A program made the translations under genes and the position numbers. Positions 1 to 6,622 of a stretch of 8,439 nt of DNA are shown here, one piece after another. Source of the DNA: Actinomycetes bacterium (GTDB lineage Bacteria > Actinomycetota > Actinomycetes > Actinomycetales > Microbacteriaceae); contig JAUHVN010000108.1 in NCBI GenBank assembly GCA_030425055.1, positions 1-8,439 of the forward strand, given 5' to 3'. The number at the start of each line of letters is the position of its first letter. Position 1 is the stretch's first letter. Under the pieces are notes generated by a model, which worked only from the letters and a program-made list of their open reading frames with translations, did not search any database and had not been told where the DNA came from.

Positions 1-1952
1 AGGCGGATGCCTCCGACGGCGACGAGGACGACGCCTCGGACGGCGTGCCGTGGTGGCGCCGCAACAAGAGCGGTCGCGAGAAGGATCCCGAAGACGGCAT
101 CGGTTCGCAGGACCTCACCGAGCTGCTGCCTCCGGGGTCGTCGCACGGCGGGTTCGAGCAGGCCATCACGCCGCCGGCGCCGCCTGCGCCGGTGATGCCG
201 GATGCGACCACCGAGGTGATCGCGCCGGCCGCCGTGGCCGCCGTCGCCTCGACGGCCGTGCCGACGGGCCTGCGCGACGATGCGGCCCAAACGGTCGACG
301 ACGGCGTTCTGCCCGGCCTCGACGGCGTGGGGTCGACGGATGCCGGCGACTCGCCGCAGCGCCCGTACCGGCTGCCGTCCGTCGAGGCGCTCGCCGAGGG
401 CACGCCGCACAAGTCGCGGTCCGCCGCGAACGACGCGGTCGTGGCCGCGATCACGGGCGTCCTCGAGCAGTTCCAGGTCGACGCCCGCGTCACGGGCTTC
501 TCGCGCGGACCCACCGTCACCCAGTACGAGATCGAACTCGGACCGGGCGTGAAGGTCGAGCGCATCACGGCGCTCACCAACAACATCGCGTACGCCGTGG
601 CATCCAACGAGGTGCGCATCCTCGCCCCGATCCCGGGCAAGAGCGCGATCGGCGTCGAGATCCCGAACACCGACCGCGAGATCGTCACCCTCGGCGACGT
701 GTTGCGCTCACCCGCAGCCGAGTCGTCGACGCATCCGATGACGATCGGCGTCGGCAAGGACGTGGGCGGCGGCTACGTCGTCGCGAACCTCGCGAAGATG
801 CCCCACCTCCTGGTGGCGGGTTCCACCGGGTCGGGAAAGTCGAGCTTCGTGAACTCGATGATCACGAGCCTGCTCATGCGCGCCAAGCCCGCCGACGTGC
901 GCATGGTGCTCATCGACCCGAAGCGCGTCGAACTGACGTCGTATGCGGGCGTGCCGCACCTGATCACGCCGATCATCACGAACCCCAAGAAGGCCGCCGA
1001 AGCGCTGCAGTGGGTCGTCAAGGAGATGGACATGCGGTACGACGACCTCGCGTCGTTCGGGTTCCGCCACATCGACGATTTCAACAAGGCCGTGCGCGCC
1101 GGCGAGGTCGAGGTTCCGGTCGGCAGCGAGCGCGTGCTCAAGCCCTATCCGTACCTGCTGGTGGTCGTCGACGAGCTCGCCGACCTCATGATGGTCGCCC
1201 CGCGCGACGTCGAGGACTCGATCGTGCGCATCACGCAGCTCGCGCGGGCCAGCGGCATCCATCTCGTGCTCGCGACCCAGCGCCCGAGCGTCGACGTCGT
1301 CACGGGTCTCATCAAGGCGAACGTGCCCTCGCGTCTCGCGTTCGCCGTCACGAGCGTGACAGACTCGCGGGTCATCCTCGACCAGCCGGGCGCCGAGCGC
1401 CTCATCGGCCAGGGCGACGCGCTCTTCCTGCCCATGGGTGCATCGAAGTCGCTGCGCGTGCAGGGGGCGTGGGTGAGCGAGCCCGAGATCGAGAAGGTCG
1501 TGCGCCACGTGACGCGTCAGGCGCGGCCGGAGTACCGCGACGACGTCGCCGCGGTCGCCGAGAAGAAGGAGATCGACGCCGACATCGGAGACGACCTCGA
1601 GCTGCTGCTCGCGGCCGCCGAGCTCGTCGTCTCGACCCAGTTCGGCTCGACGTCGATGCTCCAGCGCAAGCTGCGCGTCGGCTTCGCGAAGGCCGGGCGC
1701 CTCATGGACCTGCTCGAGTCGCGCGAGATCGTCGGCCCCTCGGAGGGGTCGAAGGCGCGCGACGTGCTCGTCACCGCCGAGCAGCTTCCCGGTGTGCTCG
1801 CCAAGCTGCGCGGCGAGGACGTGCCGCCGCAGCCATCGGCGGCACCGGCCGATCCGTACTCGGCCGATCCGGTCGAAGCGCAGTTCGAGGGTCGCCCGGT
1901 CGTCGAGACCGAGGGCGACGAGGATGCGTGGGGCCTGACCGGCCGCGACTGA
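1..1952 (+). CDS. ftsK: DNA translocase FtsK/SpoIIIE, C-terminal part (5' end outside window)
   Basis: This is the motor part of the septal DNA pump that moves chromosome ends clear of the division plane and activates XerCD/dif recombination. The frame is open from base 3 to the TGA at 1950-1952. The GTG at 45 is internal, since the frame continues upstream with acidic linker residues, so the N-terminal membrane domain lies outside the window. Visible parts in order are a low-complexity acidic/Pro-Ala linker (to about 370), the alpha domain (about 435-700, with SRGPTVTQYEIELGPGVKV), the RecA-like beta domain with Walker A GSTGSGKS at 819-842 and Walker B LLVVVDE at 1155-1175, the conserved ATQRPSVDVVTGLIKANVPS stretch (about 1272-1331), and a winged-helix gamma domain (about 1590-1775, STQFGSTSMLQRKLRVGFAK) that reads orientation sequences on DNA. 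A short acidic tail follows. The motor looks intact. Family assignment is very safe. Confidence 0.97.
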   Translation, partial: ADASDGDEDDASDGVPWWRRNKSGREKDPEDGIGSQDLTELLPPGSSHGGFEQAITPPAPPAPVMPDATTEVIAPAAVAAVASTAVPTGLRDDAAQTVDDGVLPGLDGVGSTDAGDSPQRPYRLPSVEALAEGTPHKSRSAANDAVVAAITGVLEQFQVDARVTGFSRGPTVTQYEIELGPGVKVERITALTNNIAYAVASNEVRILAPIPGKSAIGVEIPNTDREIVTLGDVLRSPAAESSTHPMTIGVGKDVGGGYVVANLAKMPHLLVAGSTGSGKSSFVNSMITSLLMRAKPADVRMVLIDPKRVELTSYAGVPHLITPIITNPKKAAEALQWVVKEMDMRYDDLASFGFRHIDDFNKAVRAGEVEVPVGSERVLKPYPYLLVVVDELADLMMVAPRDVEDSIVRITQLARASGIHLVLATQRPSVDVVTGLIKANVPSRLAFAVTSVTDSRVILDQPGAERLIGQGDALFLPMGASKSLRVQGAWVSEPEIEKVVRHVTRQARPEYRDDVAAVAEKKEIDADIGDDLELLLAAAELVVSTQFGSTSMLQRKLRVGFAKAGRLMDLLESREIVGPSEGSKARDVLVTAEQLPGVLAKLRGEDVPPQPSAAPADPYSADPVEAQFEGRPVVETEGDEDAWGLTGRD

Positions 1953-1970
1953 TCTCCACCCGCTCAGAGT

Positions 1971-1976
1971 TAGGCT
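1971..1976 (+). promoter_or_regulatory. Candidate -10 element (TAGGCT) for pgsA, leaderless type
   Basis: TAGGCT fits the actinobacterial TANNNT -10 pattern and ends 7 bases before the pgsA ATG. Transcription would therefore start at or within a base or so of the start codon. No Shine-Dalgarno sequence is present in the 31-base ftsK-pgsA gap, which agrees with leaderless translation. I see no clear -35. The same hexamer precedes the lipoprotein gene at 7521. Confidence 0.5.
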
Positions 1977-1983
1977 CGACGCC

Positions 1984-2553
1984 ATGACGGTGCCACGGCA
2001 GCTGCCGAACACGATCACGATCGTCCGCATCCTGTTCGCCCCGGTGTTCCTGTGGATGCTTCTCGCCGACGGGGGAGCGGACGGCGCGCTGCGCTGGTGG
2101 GCGGCAGCGCTGTTCATCGTCGCGATCGCCACCGACGGCGTCGACGGCTGGATCGCGCGCCGCTACGAGATCGTCACCGACCTCGGCAAGCTGCTCGACC
2201 CGATCGCCGACAAGGTGCTCACCGGGTTCGCATTCATCGGGCTGTCGATCCTCGGCGAGCTGCCGTGGTGGGTGACGATCATCGTCCTCGTCCGCGAGAT
2301 CGGGATCACCGTCTACCGCTTCATCGTCGTGAGCGACCACGTGCTCGCGGCGGCGTGGATGGGCAAGCTCAAGACGGTCGCCCAGGCCGCCGCCCTGTCA
2401 CTGGCGCTCCTGCCGCTGTGGACGCTCGTGGGCGAGTGGATCTGGTGGGTCAACGGCGTGACGATGACGATCGCGGTGATCCTCACGATCGCGAGCGGCA
2501 TCGACTACATCGTCACCGAGGTGCGCGCGGCGCGCCGGAAGCCCGCGCGATGA
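1984..2553 (+). CDS. pgsA: CDP-diacylglycerol--glycerol-3-phosphate 3-phosphatidyltransferase
   Basis: This 189-residue membrane enzyme transfers a phosphatidyl group from CDP-diacylglycerol to glycerol-3-phosphate, the committed step towards phosphatidylglycerol and cardiolipin. The CDP-alcohol phosphotransferase signature D-x2-DG-x2-AR-x8-G-x3-D-x3-D is complete at residues 51-76 (DGVDGWIARR ... LLDPIAD), with all metal-binding aspartates present. Several hydrophobic segments flank it (about 16-27, 38-50, 79-105, 125-145, 151-172), as expected for this integral membrane fold, and the length is normal. The ATG at 1984 lies 31 bases after ftsK and is preceded by a TAGGCT -10 rather than a ribosome binding site, so it may be expressed from a leaderless transcript as well as by read-through. 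Its end overlaps cinA. Position between ftsK and cinA matches the pgsA3-type paralogue of mycobacteria. A different acceptor alcohol cannot be fully excluded from sequence alone. Confidence 0.93.
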   Translation: MTVPRQLPNTITIVRILFAPVFLWMLLADGGADGALRWWAAALFIVAIATDGVDGWIARRYEIVTDLGKLLDPIADKVLTGFAFIGLSILGELPWWVTIIVLVREIGITVYRFIVVSDHVLAAAWMGKLKTVAQAAALSLALLPLWTLVGEWIWWVNGVTMTIAVILTIASGIDYIVTEVRAARRKPAR

Positions 2554-3020
2554 CGGATGCCGCCGCCCTGCTCGCTGCACTCGCAGCCCGGGGCTGGACG
2601 ATCGGCACGGCCGAGTCGCTGACGGGCGGCGGGCTCGTCGCCGCGCTGGTCGACGTGCCCGGCGCGTCGGCCGTCGTGCGGGGCGGCGTCGTCGCCTATG
2701 CGACGGATCTGAAGGCCGGGGTGCTCGGCGTCGACCAGGACCTGCTGGAGCGCACCGGCCCGGTCGACCCGGACGTCGCCCGGTGGATGGCCGAAGGCGC
2801 GCGTACGGTGCTGGGCGTCGACGTGGGTGTCGCGACGACGGGTGTGGCCGGGCCGGATCCGCAGGACGGCGTGGAGGTCGGCACGGTGTTCATCGCGGTC
2901 GCCGTGCCCTCGGGCGTGACCGTCGAGCCGCTCACCCTGACCGGATCCCGCGACGACATCCGTCGCGAGACCACGCGGCGTGCGATCGCGCTGTGCGCCC
3001 GCGCGATCGCGGTGCCCTGA
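2550..3020 (+). CDS. cinA: CinA C-terminal-domain protein, nicotinamide-nucleotide amidase
   Basis: This 156-residue protein consists only of the CinA C-terminal domain (PncC type). The family deamidates nicotinamide mononucleotide to nicotinic acid mononucleotide, returning NMN (for example, released by NAD-dependent DNA ligase) to NAD synthesis. The active-site block TAESLTGGG is present with the presumed nucleophile Ser23. Further family blocks are GGVVAYATDLKAGVLGV (about 48-64), ATTGVAGPDPQDGVEVGT (about 94-111) and a C-terminal GSRDDIRRETTRRAI helix. The N-terminal molybdopterin-binding-like domain of two-domain CinA is absent, as is usual for this locus in actinobacteria. The start codon overlaps the pgsA stop (ATGA) and no Shine-Dalgarno is visible, indicating translational coupling to pgsA. 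It is often named cinA (competence-induced) by synteny; pncC would describe the expected activity better. Confidence 0.92.
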   Translation: MTDAAALLAALAARGWTIGTAESLTGGGLVAALVDVPGASAVVRGGVVAYATDLKAGVLGVDQDLLERTGPVDPDVARWMAEGARTVLGVDVGVATTGVAGPDPQDGVEVGTVFIAVAVPSGVTVEPLTLTGSRDDIRRETTRRAIALCARAIAVP

Positions 3021-3169
3021 CCGCTCCGCCGGGAACAATCCGTGTTTCATCGCGGTTACATTCCGCGATTCCCACCCATTCCCCAGCGCACGGGATTAGA
3101 TTGGGAGCACCGGTGTTGTACTGTTGTCCACCCGGACGACGGGCGGAATCATCTCGAAGGGGGCACGTC
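3021..3169 (+). promoter_or_regulatory. Regulatory gap upstream of the clgR-like gene
   Basis: This 149-base gap is visibly richer in A and T than the surrounding coding DNA. It contains the inverted repeat at 3049-3069, a candidate -10 TAGATT at 3097-3102, an alternative TACTGT at 3119-3124, a tandem TGTTGT repeat at 3114-3127, and a clear ribosome binding site GAAGGGGG (3156-3163) six bases before the ATG. No convincing -35 lies 16-18 bases before either hexamer. It most likely holds the promoter of the clgR-like gene and perhaps of the DUF3046 gene behind it. Confidence 0.55.
3049..3069. repeat. Perfect inverted repeat, 7-bp arms, 7-base spacer (possible operator)
   Basis: The arms ATCGCGG (3049-3055) and CCGCGAT (3063-3069) are exact reverse complements around the spacer TTACATT. 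The centre at 3059 lies about 38 bases before the TAGATT -10 candidate, a usual place for an activator or repressor site. It is also 29 bases after the cinA stop, so a weak transcription-terminating hairpin is an alternative, but no T-run follows it. Confidence 0.5.
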
Positions 3170-3478
3170 ATGATCCTGGTTCGTCAAGAGATCGGCGAAG
3201 TCCTCCGCGACTTCCGCCAGCAGAAGGGCCGCACCCTGCGCCAGGTCGCGAGCCGCGCGAGTGTCGCGCTCGGCTACCTGAGCGAGGTCGAGCGGGGCCA
3301 GAAAGAGGCGTCGAGCGAGATCCTCGCATCGGTCGCCGAGGCCCTCGACGTTCCCATCTCCACGATCATGCGCGAGGTGGGCGACCGGATCTCGGTGCTC
3401 GAAGGCCTGCAGACGTTCCCCGACGTCGTGCCCGACGACCTGGTCGCCTCGGTCGACGCCGAACTCTCGCTCCGCTGA
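3170..3478 (+). CDS. clgR: XRE-family transcriptional regulator, ClgR/PopR type
   Basis: This 102-residue DNA-binding protein carries a helix-turn-helix of the XRE class at about residues 22-47, with recognition segment GYLSEVERGQKEASSE. The N-terminus (MILVRQEIGEVLRDFRQQKG) and the run VAEALDVPISTIMREVGDR match the actinobacterial ClgR/PopR family, which activates clpP and clpC protease genes and responds to envelope and proteotoxic stress. The start at 3170 is chosen because it has a GAAGGGGG ribosome binding site at six-base spacing and because family members begin at this point; the same frame is open further upstream but runs through cinA. The C-terminus ends ...ELSLR rather than in the Ala-Ala described for ClpP-degraded Streptomyces homologues. 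It lies between cinA and the DUF3046 gene, its usual place. The exact target genes here are inference. Confidence 0.88.
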   Translation: MILVRQEIGEVLRDFRQQKGRTLRQVASRASVALGYLSEVERGQKEASSEILASVAEALDVPISTIMREVGDRISVLEGLQTFPDVVPDDLVASVDAELSLR

Positions 3479-3489
3479 GCCGCGCCCGG

Positions 3490-3711
3490 ATGCGCCGCAG
3501 CGAATTCGAACGCGCCGTCACCGCCGAATTCGGCTCGCGCGCGCCCGCACTCCTCGCCGATCTCGCCCTTCCGGCGGTCGGAGACCTCACCGCCGCCCAG
3601 GCGATCGACGCCGGCGTTCCGCCGCGCGATGTCTGGATCGCGCTGTGCGACGAGACCGACGTGCCGCTCTCGCGGCGCCACGGCGCCGGGCGCCTCGAAC
3701 CCCGCCGCTGA
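3490..3711 (+). CDS. DUF3046 family protein
   Basis: This small 73-residue protein of unknown function resembles the DUF3046 family typically found just before recA in actinobacteria. Visible features are a basic start MRRSEFERAVTAEFG, a helical middle (ALLADLALPAVGDLTAAQAIDAG) and the family-like PPRDVWIALCDETDVPLSRRHG segment with Trp and Cys. It lies 11 bases after the clgR-like stop with no good Shine-Dalgarno, so translation probably follows from the upstream gene. Its stop is 27 bases before the LexA box of recA. No membrane segment or catalytic motif is seen. Family recognition is from memory of the conserved pattern and position; function is unknown. Confidence 0.8.
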   Translation: MRRSEFERAVTAEFGSRAPALLADLALPAVGDLTAAQAIDAGVPPRDVWIALCDETDVPLSRRHGAGRLEPRR

Positions 3712-3738
3712 TCGCGACGCGCTCGCGGCGTGTCGGTG

Positions 3739-3754
3739 TCGAAGATGTGTTCGA
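3739..3754. promoter_or_regulatory. LexA/SOS box of recA
   Basis: TCGAAGATGTGTTCGA matches the actinobacterial SOS consensus TCGAAC-N4-GTTCGA at all fixed positions but one (G instead of C at position 6). The five-base arms TCGAA and TTCGA are exact inverted repeats. The box spans the -35 region of the candidate promoter ending in TAGTCT at 3768, so LexA bound here would block RNA polymerase until RecA-stimulated self-cleavage of LexA. Position directly before recA supports the call strongly. Confidence 0.85.
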
Positions 3755-3762
3755 TGTCCGCG

Positions 3763-3768
3763 TAGTCT
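3763..3768 (+). promoter_or_regulatory. Candidate -10 element of the recA promoter (TAGTCT)
   Basis: TAGTCT fits TANNNT and lies 9 bases after the LexA box. A -35 at 17-18 bases spacing would fall inside the LexA box (TCGAAG at 3739-3744, spacer 18), giving the usual repressor-promoter overlap. The start point is not experimentally shown. Confidence 0.5.
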
Positions 3769-3781
3769 CCTGCACAGCAGG
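3769..3781 (+). repeat. Small inverted repeat CCTGC-ACA-GCAGG at the expected recA transcript start
   Basis: The five-base arms at 3769-3773 and 3777-3781 are exact reverse complements around a three-base loop. The repeat begins immediately after the -10 candidate and straddles the expected start point near 3775. It could be a DNA-level site or chance. Confidence 0.35.
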
Positions 3782-3825
3782 TGTCGTCCGCCTGTCTGTC
3801 CACAGAACGGGAGAAGGAGCCGGCG

Positions 3826-3952
3826 ATGTCGGAACCCACCCCTAGCGTGAACGACGTCGAACGACACCACACGCCTTGTCGCAGCATCCGGGTCACCGGG
3901 CCCGGAGCGCGACAGCCTACAGGCGACGGAACGCGAGCAGAAGGAGCACGCC

Positions 3953-3969
<17 letters not shown>
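3826..3969 (+). CDS. Candidate recA leader peptide (47 residues), overlapping the recA start
   Basis: A small ORF opens at ATG 3826 behind a strong ribosome binding site (AGAAGGAG, 3812-3819) with a six-base gap to the ATG, practically the same initiation signal as recA itself. It reads MSEPTPSVNDVERHH, then TPCRSIRVTGPGARQ, and ends ...GARHAITR at TGA 3967-3969. It overlaps the first 17 bases of recA in another frame, so ribosomes ending it stop about 12 bases beyond the recA ATG. That arrangement could couple or modulate recA translation. Codon third positions are G/C-rich in the first half but become A-rich in the second half, so its coding nature is uncertain. It lies downstream of the LexA-controlled promoter and would be on the recA transcript. 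I recognise no domain; function as a regulatory leader is inference. Confidence 0.4.
3941..3946 (+). promoter_or_regulatory. Ribosome binding site of recA
   Basis: AAGGAG lies six bases before the ATG at 3953 and fixes the recA start. It is inside the candidate leader ORF, so ribosomes translating that ORF would pass over and transiently cover or expose this site. Confidence 0.8.
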
Positions 3970-5004
<1,035 letters not shown>

Positions 5005-5005
<1 letters not shown>

Positions 5006-5625
5006 TGACCGACGGGCACCACGGCACCGGCCGGCCCGCATCGCACGAGATGGCCGGGGGCGAGCACGTCGACGACGCGCTCGCCCCCGTCATCCCGCTG
5101 TTCGGTGGCCCGCCGGAGCAGCCGGCGACCGATGTCTCGGCCGATGACTCGACGATCCGCGCGACGGACGACAGCGGGCGCGCCGAGAAGGCGCTGCTCA
5201 AGCGCCTCGCGACGCGGCAGCTCTCGGTTTCCGAATCGCGCGCCTTCCTCACCGCGCGCGATGTCGCCGACGCCGAGGTCGAGCGGATCGTGGCATCCAT
5301 GCTCGACTACGGCTATCTCGACGACGCCTCACTCGCGGAGCAGCTGGTGCACATCGGCGCTGATCGACGCGCGCAGGGGCGGCGGGTGATCGCGCAGACC
5401 CTCGCACGTCGCGGCATCCCGCGTGACGTCTCCGACGCCGCACTCGGTGCGCTGCCCGACGACGACGCCGAGCGGGCCCTCGAGACCGCGCGCGCGAAGG
5501 GGAGGTCGATGTCCGGCCTCGACCGGCAGGTCGCGCTGCGCCGGCTCGTCGGACAGCTCGGTCGGCGCGGCTACGGCGGATCGACGGCGATGTCGGCGGC
5601 CCAGCAGGCGCTCGACGAGCTCTGA
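5005..5625 (+). CDS. recX: Regulatory protein RecX
   Basis: This 206-residue protein binds RecA filaments and limits or reverses their growth, tuning recombination and SOS induction. The RecX fold occupies about residues 58-206 as three successive three-helix repeats (about 60-108, 109-155, 156-206). Family marks are KALLKRLATRQLSVSESRAF, the hallmark DYGYLDDASLAEQLV and a terminal GRRGYGGSTAMSAAQQAL. The first 57 residues are a polar, probably disordered extension carrying a hydrophobic VIPLFGG patch at 29-35. The ATG shares its A with the recA stop (TGATG), there is no Shine-Dalgarno, and translation is therefore most likely coupled to recA, keeping the modulator below RecA level. Met16 (base 5050) is an alternative start that would still retain the VIPLFGG patch. 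Identity rests on both sequence and position. Confidence 0.93.
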
Positions 5626-5648
5626 GCACCGGCATCCGGCGGGCGTGA

Positions 5649-5654
5649 CAGACT
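5649..5654 (+). promoter_or_regulatory. Weak -10-like hexamer (CAGACT) before the ABC exporter genes
   Basis: CAGACT is one base from TANNNT-like TAGACT and lies eight bases before an in-frame GTG at 5663, the spacing seen at the leaderless-type starts in this window. It may drive the exporter genes separately from recA-recX, but the missing first T makes this a weak call. Confidence 0.3.
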
Positions 5655-5676
5655 GATCCGACGTGCCCGCAGACGC

Positions 5677-5683
5677 GGAGGAG
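5677..5683 (+). promoter_or_regulatory. Ribosome binding site GGAGGAG deciding the ABC ATPase start
   Basis: GGAGGAG lies just before ATG 5687 (five bases from GGAGG). It favours 5687 over the upstream in-frame GTG at 5663, which would add only eight residues and place this purine run inside the coding sequence. Confidence 0.6.
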
Positions 5684-5686
5684 AAC

Positions 5687-6622
5687 ATGTCGATCGAGGT
5701 CGAGGGACTCACCAAGCGGTACCGGCACGTCACGGCCGTCGACGACCTGAGCTTCTCGGTGCCCGACGGCATCGCCTTCGCGTTCCTCGGGGCCAATGGC
5801 GCCGGCAAGTCCACGACGATCAACTGCGTCACCACGGTCATCCCGTTCGACAGCGGCGCCGTTCGCGTGTCGGGGCTCGATGTCACCCGACAGGGCGAGA
5901 AGGTGCGCGAGAAGATCGGCGTGGTCTTCCAGGAGTCGCTGCTCGATCCCGCGCTCACGACGCGCGAGAACCTGCGACTGCGCGGCATCCTGTCGCGCGT
6001 CGATCCCTCACGCGTCGACGCCCGCATCGACACGCTCGCCGAGCTCATCTCGCTCGGCGGCTTCCTCGACCGTCCCTACGGCCGGCTCAGCGGCGGCCAG
6101 CGACGCCGCGTCGACATCGCACGCGCGCTGCTGCACGAGCCGGCGATCCTCTTCCTCGATGAGCCGACGGCGGGTCTGGATCCCGCCAGCCGCCAGATCG
6201 TCTGGCGGGTGATCCATCGCCTGCGCGAGGAGAGCGGGCTCACCGTCTTCCTCACGACGCACTACATGGAGGAGACCGAACAGGCCGACCGCGTGTGCGT
6301 CATCGACCGCGGCCGGATCGTCGCCGACGACACGCCGGCGGCGCTGCGCGCCCGCCATAGTCACAGCATCCTCACCGTCACGTCGGCCGACCCGGGAGCG
6401 CTCGTGCGCCTCGCGCGGGCACAGGGGTTCGACTGCCACGTCGACGACGATCGGATCGCCGTGTCCGTCGACGGCGCCGACTCCGCCCGGCGGCTGCTGG
6501 CCGAGCACGGCGACAGCGTCGTCGACTTCGAGTTCCGGCACGGGCGCATGGACGACGTGTTCCTGGCTCTGACGGGGCGCACGCCGGACGGCGATGAGAT
6601 CGACGGCGAGGACCGCGCATGA
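5687..6622 (+). CDS. ABC-2 type exporter ATP-binding protein (DrrA/CcmA-like)
   Basis: This cytoplasmic ATPase subunit of an ABC exporter has 311 residues from the chosen ATG. Motifs in order are Walker A GANGAGKST (about 35-43), Q-loop VVFQESLLDPALTTRENL (about 79-96), signature LSGGQRRRVDIARALL (about 134-149), Walker B AILFLDEPTAGLD (about 153-165) and the switch histidine in FLTTHYMEETEQADR (about 188-202). All catalytic elements are intact. After about residue 220 comes a C-terminal accessory region (SILTVTSADPGAL ... RMDDVFLALTGR) typical of the DrrA/NatA-like drug or antibiotic exporter branch. An in-frame GTG at 5663 is an alternative start, possibly leaderless. The gene overlaps its permease by ATGA. 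Substrate is unknown; drug, lipid or peptide export are all possible. Confidence 0.9.
   Translation: MSIEVEGLTKRYRHVTAVDDLSFSVPDGIAFAFLGANGAGKSTTINCVTTVIPFDSGAVRVSGLDVTRQGEKVREKIGVVFQESLLDPALTTRENLRLRGILSRVDPSRVDARIDTLAELISLGGFLDRPYGRLSGGQRRRVDIARALLHEPAILFLDEPTAGLDPASRQIVWRVIHRLREESGLTVFLTTHYMEETEQADRVCVIDRGRIVADDTPAALRARHSHSILTVTSADPGALVRLARAQGFDCHVDDDRIAVSVDGADSARRLLAEHGDSVVDFEFRHGRMDDVFLALTGRTPDGDEIDGEDRA

Larger units (their letters stand above)
3712..3952 (+). promoter_or_regulatory. recA promoter and leader region
   Basis: The 241 bases between the DUF3046 gene and recA form the longest gap in the window. In order they contain TGTCGGTG (3731-3738), a LexA-type box (3739-3754), a -10 candidate TAGTCT (3763-3768), a CCTGC/GCAGG hairpin (3769-3781), a Shine-Dalgarno and small ORF beginning at 3826, a GAACGAC direct repeat (3849-3855 and 3859-3865), a CCGGGCCCGG palindrome (3896-3905) and the recA ribosome binding site. 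If transcription starts about seven bases after the -10, the recA leader is roughly 175-180 bases long. Confidence 0.7.

Noticed and set aside
45..47. GTG at 45 as the start of ftsK
   Set aside because: The frame stays open to the window edge with acidic linker residues, and the membrane domain must lie further upstream.
708..2132. 474-residue antisense ORF opposite ftsK and pgsA
   Set aside because: It is rich in Arg, Asp, His and Ala with no motif, and lies opposite two certain genes. Long antisense frames are expected in DNA of this GC content.
2783..3169. N-terminal extension of the clgR-like ORF reaching back into cinA
   Set aside because: The extension overlaps cinA in another frame and runs through the promoter-like gap; ATG 3170 has a strong ribosome binding site and matches the family start.
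3746..3768. Full RecA-NDp/PafBC motif ending at TAGTCT
   Set aside because: The nine bases at the required spacing (3746-3754, TGTGTTCGA) do not match TTGTCRGTG; only an isolated core exists at 3731-3738.
3857..3862. TCGAAC as a second LexA site in the recA leader
   Set aside because: Only one half-site is present; the partner half after four bases (CCACAC) does not match GTTCGA.
5626..5662. Terminator after recX
   Set aside because: Only a four-base CCGG repeat around CAT is present; too weak to support a terminator.
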